A stretch of 16,006 nucleotides of DNA from CG1-02-35-72 sp036170135 (GTDB lineage: Bacteria; Bacteroidota; Bacteroidia; Flavobacteriales; Flavobacteriaceae): the NCBI GenBank assembly GCA_036170135.1, contig JAVHOP010000041.1:1-16006 (forward strand), written 5' to 3'. Of the stretch, positions 7,334-13,257 are shown piece by piece (position 1 is the stretch's first letter; each line of letters opens with the position of its first letter). Made by a program: the position numbers and the translations under genes. The notes below the pieces were generated by a model, which saw nothing but the letters and a program-made list of their open reading frames with translations, was not told where the DNA came from and ran no database searches.

Positions 7334-7654
7334 TTAAAGAAATCCAAGCTCTAACTTTGCTTCTTCGCTCATTAAATCTTGAGTCCAAGGCGGATCAAAG
7401 GTAATTTCAACTTCGGCATTGTTAACTTCTTCAATGGTTTTAACTTTTTCTTCAACTTCAACAGGTAATGTCTCGGCTACAGGGCAGTTAGGTGATGTTA
7501 AGGTCATTAAAATTTTGATGTCATTATTTTCGTTTACAAAAACATCATAAATCAAACCTAATTCATAGATATCTACGGGAATTTCGGGGTCGTAAATGGT
7601 TTTTAAAACCTCTACAATTTTTACGCCTAAATCTTTTTTTTCAGTGGTTTCCAT
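7334..7654 (-). CDS. sufT: SufT-like DUF59/MIP18 Fe-S assembly protein
   Basis: A 106-aa single-domain MIP18 (DUF59) protein, the family that helps mature or load Fe-S clusters. The motif YDPEIPVDIYELGLIYDV at 21-38 and the conserved cysteine in LTSPNCPVAE (Cys57) are both present. The frame is open 12 codons further upstream, but I chose the ATG at 7654 (METTEKKDLG) because the upstream extension lacks similarity to the family and family members are about 100-110 aa. It lies 46 nt after sufE on the same strand. A -7 box TATATTTG (7688-7695) between them may add an internal promoter. The symbol follows usage for DUF59 genes near suf genes. Confidence 0.88.
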   Translation of the reverse strand: METTEKKDLGVKIVEVLKTIYDPEIPVDIYELGLIYDVFVNENNDIKILMTLTSPNCPVAETLPVEVEEKVKTIEEVNNAEVEITFDPPWTQDLMSEEAKLELGFL

Positions 7655-7687
7655 AAAATTGTTGTTTATAAGCGTTCTAAATAGTGG

Positions 7688-7695
7688 CAAATATA
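7688..7695 (-). promoter_or_regulatory. Possible internal -7 box before sufT
   Basis: Minus-strand TATATTTG matches TAnnTTTG and begins 5 nt after the sufE stop codon. It would start transcripts near 7682, with a leader of about 28 nt to the sufT ATG. There is no -33 partner at normal spacing, so this may be chance in AT-rich DNA. Confidence 0.35.
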
Positions 7696-7700
7696 AACAA

Positions 7701-8126
7701 TTAGTTTTTTATTTTAGCTTGATAAGCCAAGGCATACCATTTTATTTGCTTAACCATTGAAACCAATCCATTAGCGCGGGTTGGCGATAGATGTTCTTTT
7801 AAGCCAATTTGGTCAATAAAAGCTGTATCGGCATCCAAAATTTCTTGAGGTGTTTTATTAGAAAACACACGCAATAACAAGGCAATAATTCCTTTTGTAA
7901 GAATAGCATCGCTATTGGCGCTAAACACAATTTTATCATTTATTAAATCGGCGTGAAGCCAAACTTTAGATTGACATCCTTTTATTAAATTGTCATCTGT
8001 TTGAAATTCAGGCTTTATAATGCTTAGTGATTTTCCTAATTCAATCAAATATTCATAACGTTCCATCCAATCATCAAACATTGAAAACTCATCTATAATT
8101 TCTTCTTGTATTACTTTGATACTCAT
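7701..8126 (-). CDS. sufE: Cysteine desulfuration protein SufE
   Basis: Sulfur-transfer partner of the cysteine desulfurase SufS. It accepts persulfide and passes it to the SufBCD scaffold. It has 141 aa, normal length. The active-site cysteine is Cys51 in IKGCQSKVW, the same position as in E. coli SufE. The start MSIKVIQEEIIDEFSMFDDWMERYEYLIELG is typical of the family, and the LSPTRANGL segment near the end is also conserved. sufS and sufBCD are not in this window. Its promoter lies back to back with that of pfkB: minus-strand TTTG (8171-8174), an 18-nt spacer, then TAACTTTG (8145-8152). This predicts a leader of about 12 nt. Confidence 0.96.
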   Translation of the reverse strand: MSIKVIQEEIIDEFSMFDDWMERYEYLIELGKSLSIIKPEFQTDDNLIKGCQSKVWLHADLINDKIVFSANSDAILTKGIIALLLRVFSNKTPQEILDADTAFIDQIGLKEHLSPTRANGLVSMVKQIKWYALAYQAKIKN

Positions 8127-8144
8127 TTTTAAAACTTATTTTTG
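8115..8144 (+). promoter_or_regulatory. Promoter of the pfkB gene
   Basis: TTTG at 8115-8118 and TATTTTTG at 8137-8144 are separated by 18 nt, a good match to the Bacteroidetes -33/-7 pair. The start is expected near 8150, giving a leader of about 30 nt. The -33 part lies inside the 5' end of sufE. Confidence 0.7.
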
Positions 8145-8174
8145 CAAAGTTAATCACAATGTTTTTGATACAAA
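8145..8174 (-). promoter_or_regulatory. Promoter of the sufE operon
   Basis: On the minus strand, TTTG (8171-8174) is followed after 18 nt by TAACTTTG (8145-8152). Its -7 box directly abuts the -7 box of the divergent pfkB promoter, with no base between. Confidence 0.7.
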
Positions 8175-8180
8175 ATTATA

Positions 8181-9107
8181 ATGAGTAAACTTTTAATTGT
8201 AGGTACCGTAGCTTTTGATGCTATTGAGACGCCATTCGGCAAAACCGATAAAATATTGGGTGGTGCTGCTACTTATATCAGCCTTTCGGCTTCAAAATTT
8301 GGAATAAAATCGGGAATTGTTTCGGTTGTTGGGGGCGATTTTCCTAAAAGCCATCTTAAAATGCTTGAAGAAAATGGTATCGATACAACTGGAATTGAAA
8401 TTAAAAAAGAAGGCAAAACATTTTTTTGGAGCGGTAAATATCACAACGATTTAAATGTAAGAGATACCTTAATAACGGAACTCAATGTTTTAGCCGATTT
8501 TAATCCGATTGTCCCCAAAAACTTTATTGATGCTGAATTTTTAATGTTAGGTAATTTACACCCAGCTGTGCAAATGGGCGTGATAAATCAAATGCCTATG
8601 CGTCCAAAATTAGTGGTTTTAGACACTATGAATTTTTGGATGGATAACACGCTTAATGAATTAATGGAAGTAATTAAAAAAGTAGATGTTATCACTATTA
8701 ATGATGAAGAAGCGCGTCAATTAAGTGGCGAATATTCTTTGGTAAAAGCAGCGCATAAAATTCACACTATGGGCCCAAAATATGTAGTAATTAAAAAAGG
8801 TGAACACGGCGCATTGCTTTTTAACAATGGTAATGTATTTTTTGCTCCGGCGTTACCTTTAGAAGAAGTTTTTGACCCAACAGGTGCTGGTGATACTTTT
8901 GCTGGTGGTTTTATCGGTTATTTAGTCAAAACCAAAGATTTGTCTTTTAGCAATATGAAAAATGCTATTATTTATGGTTCTAATTTAGCGTCGTTTTGTG
9001 TCGAAAAATTCGGCACTCAAAAAATGGAATCCCTATCCCAAATTGAGATTCAAGATCGCTTATTGCGATTTAAGGAACTTACCCAATTTGATATTGACCT
9101 CGAATAA
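8181..9107 (+). CDS. PfkB family sugar/nucleoside kinase
   Basis: ATP-dependent kinase of the ribokinase/adenosine kinase fold, 308 aa. The N-terminal substrate region has LGGAATYISLSASKFG at 26-41 and the glycines VVGGDF at 49-54. The C-terminal signature DPTGAGDTFAGG at 232-243 contains the catalytic base Asp238 and the anion hole. The substrate cannot be told from sequence; a ribose, adenosine or 2-keto-sugar substrate would fit the superfamily. It leads a plus-strand set with the PurF-like gene (33 nt downstream) and a small lipoprotein. A PRPP-handling neighbour makes a ribosyl substrate plausible, but that is inference. No Shine-Dalgarno sequence precedes the ATG at 8181. Confidence 0.92.
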   Translation: MSKLLIVGTVAFDAIETPFGKTDKILGGAATYISLSASKFGIKSGIVSVVGGDFPKSHLKMLEENGIDTTGIEIKKEGKTFFWSGKYHNDLNVRDTLITELNVLADFNPIVPKNFIDAEFLMLGNLHPAVQMGVINQMPMRPKLVVLDTMNFWMDNTLNELMEVIKKVDVITINDEEARQLSGEYSLVKAAHKIHTMGPKYVVIKKGEHGALLFNNGNVFFAPALPLEEVFDPTGAGDTFAGGFIGYLVKTKDLSFSNMKNAIIYGSNLASFCVEKFGTQKMESLSQIEIQDRLLRFKELTQFDIDLE

Positions 9108-9140
9108 TATGACCAAACAAGTCTCTAAAATAAATTAACT

Positions 9141-11033
9141 ATGAGCGATGCTATAAAACATGAATGCGGAATAGCAATGCTTAGGCTGCTAAAACCCTTA
9201 CAATTTTATAAAGATAAATACGGCACTTCTTTTTACGCCATCAACAAAATGTATTTGATGATGGAAAAACAGCACAATCGCGGTCAAGATGGTGCCGGAT
9301 TTGCGAGTATCAAATTTAATGACATTCCTGGAACGCGCTATATAAGCCGAATTCGTTCAAACAACGCTCAACCCATTCAGGATATTTTTCAACAAATTAA
9401 TGAGCGCTTAAATGAAGGCATAAAAGAACATCCTGAGTATGAAAATGATGTCGAGTTGCAAAAAAAAGAATTACCTTATTTGGGTGAATTATTTTTAGGC
9501 CATGTTCGTTACGGCACTTTTGGTAAAAATAGCATTGAAAGTGTGCACCCTTTTTTAAGACAAAGCAATTGGAAGCACAAAAACCTAATTGTTGCCGGCA
9601 ATTTTAATATGACCAATTCTGATGAGTTGCTTCAAGAACTTATTGACCTAGGTCAACATCCAAAAGAAGAAACAGATACCGTGACTGTAATGGAAAAAAT
9701 TGGTCACTTTTTAGATGATGAAGTCGCAAAAACCTATCTTAAATTTAAAGAATTAGGCGTCAACAAAAAAGAAGCTTCTCCGCTTATCGGCAAAGAATTA
9801 AACATTCAGCGCATTCTAGAACGCTCCTCAAAAAATTGGGATGGTGGTTACGTAATGGCTGGTTTAATTGGTCATGGCGATGCTTTTGTATTTAGAGACC
9901 CTTCAGGAATTAGGCCCGCATATTTTTATCAAGATGATGAAATTGTAGTAGTTGCTTCAGAACGACCTGTAATTCAAACAGTTTTTAATGTCCCGTTCGA
10001 ATCTGTTATTGAGCTAGAACCCGCTCATGCCATTATCATTAAAAAAGACGGGCTGGTTACAGTTGAGAAAATTAAAGAACCCCTCTTAAAACAGGCTTGT
10101 TCTTTTGAGCGAATTTATTTTTCAAGAGGTAGCGACGCTGTTATTTATCAAGAACGCAAAAAACTCGGTAAACTTATCTTTACAGATGTTTTAAAAAGTA
10201 TTGACAACGATATAAAAAATACCGTTTTTTCTTATATCCCAAATACCGCCGAAACTTCTTTTTATGGGATGACCGAAGCCGCCGAAGACTTTTTAAACCA
10301 AAACAAGTTACAGCGAATTTTAAAAGGTAAACGCACGATTTCTGCCGAAGATTTGAACCTGATATTATCGGAACGCCCTCGGGTAGAAAAAATCGCCATT
10401 AAAGATGTTACCTTGCGAACTTTTATTGCTGATGACAACAGTCGAGATGAATTGGTAGAACACGTTTATGATGTAACTTATGGCGTTGTAAAACCCACCG
10501 ATAATTTAGTGATTATTGACGATAGTATTGTTCGCGGTACCACGCTTAAAAAGAGCATCATCAAAATTTTAGATCGATTACATCCTAAAAAGATAGTCGT
10601 AGTTTCGTCGGCACCACAAATTCGCTACCCCGATTGTTATGGTATTGACATGGCGCGTTTAGAAGATTTTATTGCTTTTAAAGCAGCATTAGAATTGCTA
10701 AAAGACACAAACCAATATCATATCGTTGAAGAAGTTTATCAAAATTGCAAAACCAAAAACACACCTTTGAATACCGAAAATTTTGTAAAGGCTATTTACA
10801 ACCCATTTACAGATATTCAAATTTCAAAAAAAATAGCCGAAAAATTAAAATCAGAAACGATTAGAGCCGAAATTGAGGTGATTTATCAAACCGTCGAAAA
10901 TTTGCATATCGCTTGCCCTAAAAACAAAGGCGATTGGTATTTTACTGGAAATTATCCTACAAAAGGTGGTATAAGAGTTGTCAATAATGCTTTTGTAAAC
11001 TTTTATGAAGGCAATAAAAAACGGGCTTACTAA
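9141..11033 (+). CDS. Divergent PurF-like amidophosphoribosyltransferase (630 aa)
   Basis: Two-domain protein related to glutamine-PRPP amidotransferase, the first enzyme of purine synthesis, but about 125 residues longer than classical PurF. An N-terminal class II glutamine amidotransferase domain starts after a short leader at Cys9 (HECGIAM). It has HNRGQDGAGF at 45-54 and the glutamine-binding Arg123 (GHVRYG). Further on are Asp179 (ETDT) and FRDPSGIRP at 251-259. The phosphoribosyltransferase domain carries the PRPP loop VIIDDSIVRGTT at 457-468. Differences from classical PurF: HNGNLTN is GNFNMTN (153-159), about 30 extra residues precede LRTFI (425-429), the RRKLN stretch is absent, and there is a C-terminal extension after about 520. 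I recall such long PurF homologues as common in Bacteroidetes; whether this is the housekeeping PurF is open. It overlaps the next gene by 1 nt. Confidence 0.88.
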   Translation: MSDAIKHECGIAMLRLLKPLQFYKDKYGTSFYAINKMYLMMEKQHNRGQDGAGFASIKFNDIPGTRYISRIRSNNAQPIQDIFQQINERLNEGIKEHPEYENDVELQKKELPYLGELFLGHVRYGTFGKNSIESVHPFLRQSNWKHKNLIVAGNFNMTNSDELLQELIDLGQHPKEETDTVTVMEKIGHFLDDEVAKTYLKFKELGVNKKEASPLIGKELNIQRILERSSKNWDGGYVMAGLIGHGDAFVFRDPSGIRPAYFYQDDEIVVVASERPVIQTVFNVPFESVIELEPAHAIIIKKDGLVTVEKIKEPLLKQACSFERIYFSRGSDAVIYQERKKLGKLIFTDVLKSIDNDIKNTVFSYIPNTAETSFYGMTEAAEDFLNQNKLQRILKGKRTISAEDLNLILSERPRVEKIAIKDVTLRTFIADDNSRDELVEHVYDVTYGVVKPTDNLVIIDDSIVRGTTLKKSIIKILDRLHPKKIVVVSSAPQIRYPDCYGIDMARLEDFIAFKAALELLKDTNQYHIVEEVYQNCKTKNTPLNTENFVKAIYNPFTDIQISKKIAEKLKSETIRAEIEVIYQTVENLHIACPKNKGDWYFTGNYPTKGGIRVVNNAFVNFYEGNKKRAY

Positions 11034-11506
11034 TGTTGACAAAATCTAAATATATCTTGTTATTTTTGGTAAGTTCTACCTTGTTCTATTCTTGTAAATC
11101 AACCAAGGTAAATACTAATTTCCCCTTTAAATTAATTGAAACTAGTTATTATCGCTGGAGTGGTGGCCAACCCGGGGTAAAAGGCACTAATGTAGTTCTT
11201 AAAATACGCAATGCGAACTTAACTAATTTTGAAGCCGATTCCATTTATTTTAACAATAAAGTAGTAAAAGCAGAAACTCATATCAAAAAAGATACAATTA
11301 TTTTTATGGGATATTTTACCGAGTATAAGGCTCCCGTAGATTTAGAATTAACCCCTCAATTAAATAATAAAATTCCTTTATTGGCTTTTCAAAATCCTTA
11401 TCATCTCATTGATAATGAGGCCATTTTTACCTATTTTTTAAATGGCAAAAAACAATTTATCAAGATTTCTAATCTGAAAGAAACCGATAAAAATTATTAT
11501 CCTTAA
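11033..11506 (+). CDS. Small putative lipoprotein (157 aa)
   Basis: Hypothetical secreted protein. Residues 1-20 form a lipoprotein signal peptide with a lipobox-like STLFYSC, so Cys21 would be lipidated and the protein membrane-anchored. The mature part is beta-rich, with SYYRWSGGQPGVKGTNVVLKIRN around 39-61, a DSIYF stretch at about 70-74 and a likely single beta-sandwich domain. I do not recognise a named family, but similar short flavobacterial lipoproteins with a W-x-GG-x-x-GVKG motif come to mind. Its ATG overlaps the stop of the PurF-like gene (TAATG), so it is translationally coupled and belongs to the same operon. The functional link to the two cytoplasmic enzymes is not obvious. Confidence 0.8.
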   Translation: MLTKSKYILLFLVSSTLFYSCKSTKVNTNFPFKLIETSYYRWSGGQPGVKGTNVVLKIRNANLTNFEADSIYFNNKVVKAETHIKKDTIIFMGYFTEYKAPVDLELTPQLNNKIPLLAFQNPYHLIDNEAIFTYFLNGKKQFIKISNLKETDKNYYP

Positions 11507-11553
11507 AATAAATTAACAATTCCTTAATACCAATAATACTGCACAATTATAAA

Positions 11554-11570
11554 TTGGCACAGATTTTGAA
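11554..11570 (+). promoter_or_regulatory. Sigma-54-like -24/-12 motif
   Basis: TTGGCAC (11554-11560) and TTGAA (11566-11570) stand at exactly the spacing of the RpoN consensus TGGCACG-N4-TTGCA. The -24 part is perfect. The -12 part has GA instead of GC, which weakens the call. A start near 11581 is predicted. Confidence 0.35.
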
Positions 11571-11580
11571 ATGTTGTTAA

Positions 11581-11731
11581 CGCATTCAATTAAAAACTTA
11601 GGTTAAAATATTGAGAAGCGGGATTTTTTAAAACAGAAAATAAGAATTTGAAAATAAGTTAGGTTTGGTTAGTTAATTTGGTTAATCTCATTAACCATAA
11701 AGGGTTCGGAAATACTTCTGAACCCTTTTTA
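11581..11731 (+). ncRNA. Candidate small RNA from a sigma-54-like promoter to a terminator
   Basis: If the motif at 11554-11570 is active, transcription would run about 150 nt to the strong terminator at 11699-11730. The segment lacks a convincing reading frame: the only nearby ATG (11571) gives 11 codons. The alternative is that this is simply the 3' UTR and terminator of the lipoprotein gene, whose stop lies about 190 nt before the hairpin. No known RNA family is recognised. Confidence 0.25.
11699..11731 (+). terminator. Terminator of the pfkB-purF-lipoprotein unit
   Basis: Arms AAAGGGTTCGGAA (11699-11711) and TTCTGAACCCTTT (11716-11728) form a 13-bp stem with one G-T pair and a 4-nt loop. 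A short T tract (T5, then AATTTT) follows. On the minus strand the stem is followed by only three Ts, so it may also weakly stop transcripts from the P460 gene, whose stop codon is 25 nt away. Confidence 0.8.
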
Positions 11732-11755
11732 ATTTTAAGAATTGTAAACTTTTAA

Positions 11756-12304
11756 TTATTTTTTTGTAGCCATAAAATCAGCATTCATAAAAACGTAATC
11801 ATTACCTGCTGCATATACGTGACAATTACTGCAAAATTTAGCCCACTTACTGGTTCCAGTGCTAATGTCGCCATCGGCACCCATCACAAAACCCCAATCG
11901 CCAGTTTGCGGTGAAGAACCTTCTTTTTGTTTAATCATCACTGTTAAAATAAATTTTTCACCTTTATCGTAAGCTGCTTTATCTTTAAAAGTTTCTTTAA
12001 CTAAAATCGTTCCTTCAGCATACTTATAAGGAGCATGTCCCTGTTGAGTTCCTTCGCCAACACTGTTTATGTAAATTTCTCTAAAAGCCTTTGTCCCATT
12101 GTGTTTATTCGATAAAAACCCTGTGGGATCGCCTGTGTTTGGGGCATCTTTGGTAATTTTATACCAAGATTTATAGCCATCCCAAGGTTTATCAATATGA
12201 TACTTTTTTAAGGGTTTGTAATCATTTTTAGGAGATTTAAAAGCGGTTAAACCGATAAAGCTTGCCGCAAAAACGAATAAGGTAATTGATGATTTAATTT
12301 TCAT
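11756..12304 (-). CDS. Cytochrome P460 family protein
   Basis: Secreted monohaem protein of 182 aa. It has an N-terminal signal peptide (about 1-21, MKIKSSITLFVFAASFIGLTA), then a P460-type domain with the stretch TKAFREIYINSVGEG at 71-85 and YAEGTILVKETF at 95-106. The C-terminal haem-binding motif is CSNCH at 158-162 (Cys158, Cys161, His162). The family includes periplasmic enzymes that act on hydroxylamine or NO, and cytochrome c'-beta proteins that bind NO. Which of these applies here depends on the haem crosslink residue, which I cannot assign by eye. It lies 18 nt after a cytochrome c gene on the same strand, so the two are probably one transcript and share a redox role in the periplasm. 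Confidence 0.85.
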   Translation of the reverse strand: MKIKSSITLFVFAASFIGLTAFKSPKNDYKPLKKYHIDKPWDGYKSWYKITKDAPNTGDPTGFLSNKHNGTKAFREIYINSVGEGTQQGHAPYKYAEGTILVKETFKDKAAYDKGEKFILTVMIKQKEGSSPQTGDWGFVMGADGDISTGTSKWAKFCSNCHVYAAGNDYVFMNADFMATKK

Positions 12305-12322
12305 AAGAATTGTTTTTTTAAG

Positions 12323-12718
12323 TTATTTTTTAAGTGTACGGATATAGTTGACTAAATCCCAACGATCTGATTCTTTAATAATTGGACCCCATTTTATCAT
12401 GGGACCTCGTCCGTTTGTCATTTTCCAAAATAGCTCACCGTCTAGTTGTACTTGAACGCGTTCTGAAGTTAAATTAGCAGGACTAGGCGTTAAAGCTTTT
12501 CCGCCTATACCATCGCCAAGTCCTTTTACTCCATGGCAAACAACACAGAATTTATTAAAAATTACTGCACCATTTTTTGCAGATGATTTTAATTTTGGTG
12601 TCATGACAGGGTTTTTAATTGCTTTTGCCGATTCTGGAGCTTTCCAAGGTTCTTGTTCAAATAAATTAAAGCTCATTAAAATCAAAGCAACAGCAACTAC
12701 AAAGATTGATTTTTTCAT
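12323..12718 (-). CDS. Monohaem c-type cytochrome (second of a tandem pair)
   Basis: A 131-aa secreted class I cytochrome c. A hydrophobic signal segment occupies about residues 1-18 and the mature protein begins near EQEPWKAPESAK. The haem motif is CVVCH at 58-62, followed by the usual GxxGLGDG at 63-70. The probable axial methionine is Met107 in GRGPMIKWG, and the C-terminal helix is WDLVNYIRTLKK. It is clearly a paralogue of the upstream cytochrome at 12782-13192 (same W-x-AP-x-x-A-x5-NP start, DGELFWK and NY[IL]RTL). It probably passes electrons between a membrane oxidase or dehydrogenase and the P460 protein next door; that is inference from context. Confidence 0.92.
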   Translation of the reverse strand: MKKSIFVVAVALILMSFNLFEQEPWKAPESAKAIKNPVMTPKLKSSAKNGAVIFNKFCVVCHGVKGLGDGIGGKALTPSPANLTSERVQVQLDGELFWKMTNGRGPMIKWGPIIKESDRWDLVNYIRTLKK

Positions 12719-12781
12719 AAATAAAAATATTATCGCAAGCTTAGTCGCCCCATAATAATTTCATTACATCTAAACAAAAAT

Positions 12782-13192
12782 CTATTTTTTTGCAAGCGTT
12801 CTGAGGTAGTTCACTATAAACCAAATATCCTCTTCCGAAAATTCATCTTTGTATTTGGGCATTTTGCCTTTACCTTCGCCAATTTTCCAAAATAGCTCAC
12901 CATCGGTTTGCAACTGGAATCCCTTTGAGGAAAAATCGATTAGAGGGGAATTAAATTTTTTGGCTTTTTCGCCATCACCAAGTCCTAATTCACCATGACA
13001 AGATGCACAATTTGAAGCGTATTGGTATTTCCCTTCTTCTAAAGAGTAGTCGTAATTATCTGCCTTTATTGGATTTACCAATAACTTGGCTTTCTCTGGC
13101 GCTATCCAAATATCTGAATTTTGAGCATAGCACTTATTTGAAAAGGTGCAAACTAATACTATAAAGGCATATATTATGTTGTTAAATGTCAT
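12782..13192 (-). CDS. Monohaem c-type cytochrome (first of a tandem pair)
   Basis: A 136-aa secreted cytochrome c. The signal peptide ends at about residue 23 (KCYA before QN). The haem motif is CASCH at 62-66, followed by GELGLGDG. Met111 in GKGKMPKY is the probable sixth ligand, and the helix EDIWFIVNYLRTLAKK closes the fold. It is homologous to the cytochrome 63 nt downstream. The 65 nt before its start contain a -7-like box and a perfect 8-4-8 inverted repeat next to the ATG, so this is the likely first gene of a cytochrome c, cytochrome c, P460 transcript, apart from the ALDH gene upstream. Confidence 0.92.
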   Translation of the reverse strand: MTFNNIIYAFIVLVCTFSNKCYAQNSDIWIAPEKAKLLVNPIKADNYDYSLEEGKYQYASNCASCHGELGLGDGEKAKKFNSPLIDFSSKGFQLQTDGELFWKIGEGKGKMPKYKDEFSEEDIWFIVNYLRTLAKK

Positions 13193-13212
13193 TGACTTTT
13201 ATCAAAAAGTCA
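13193..13212. promoter_or_regulatory. Perfect inverted repeat at the cytochrome start (possible operator)
   Basis: TGACTTTT (13193-13200), spacer ATCA, then AAAAGTCA (13205-13212). One end touches the start codon (13190-13192) and the other overlaps the -7-like box by two bases. It could be a repressor or activator site, or an mRNA hairpin that covers the start of translation. The half sites do not match the FNR or CRP consensus closely. Confidence 0.5.
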
Positions 13213-13218
13213 AATATA
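13211..13218 (-). promoter_or_regulatory. Putative -7 box of the cytochrome operon
   Basis: Minus-strand TATATTTG matches TAnnTTTG. It predicts a start near 13204, inside the inverted repeat, and a leader of about 12 nt. A matching -33 element is not evident, which would suit a promoter that needs an activator. Confidence 0.5.
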
Positions 13219-13257
13219 ATAAAAAACTAATATTCAGTGAGTCTTCCTATTTTTTAC

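Larger units (their letters stand above)
11507..11755. other. Non-coding region between convergent genes
   Basis: No plausible protein gene is visible. It holds a sigma-54-like motif at 11554-11570, about 100 nt of AT-rich sequence, a 7-bp hairpin (GGTTAAT/ATTAACC, 11680-11696) and, directly after it, a strong terminator at 11699-11730. Confidence 0.7.

Noticed and set aside
7655..7690. 12-codon upstream extension of the sufT-like protein
   Set aside because: It overlaps a possible -7 box, does not look like the family N-terminus, and makes the protein longer than usual. The ATG at 7654 is preferred.
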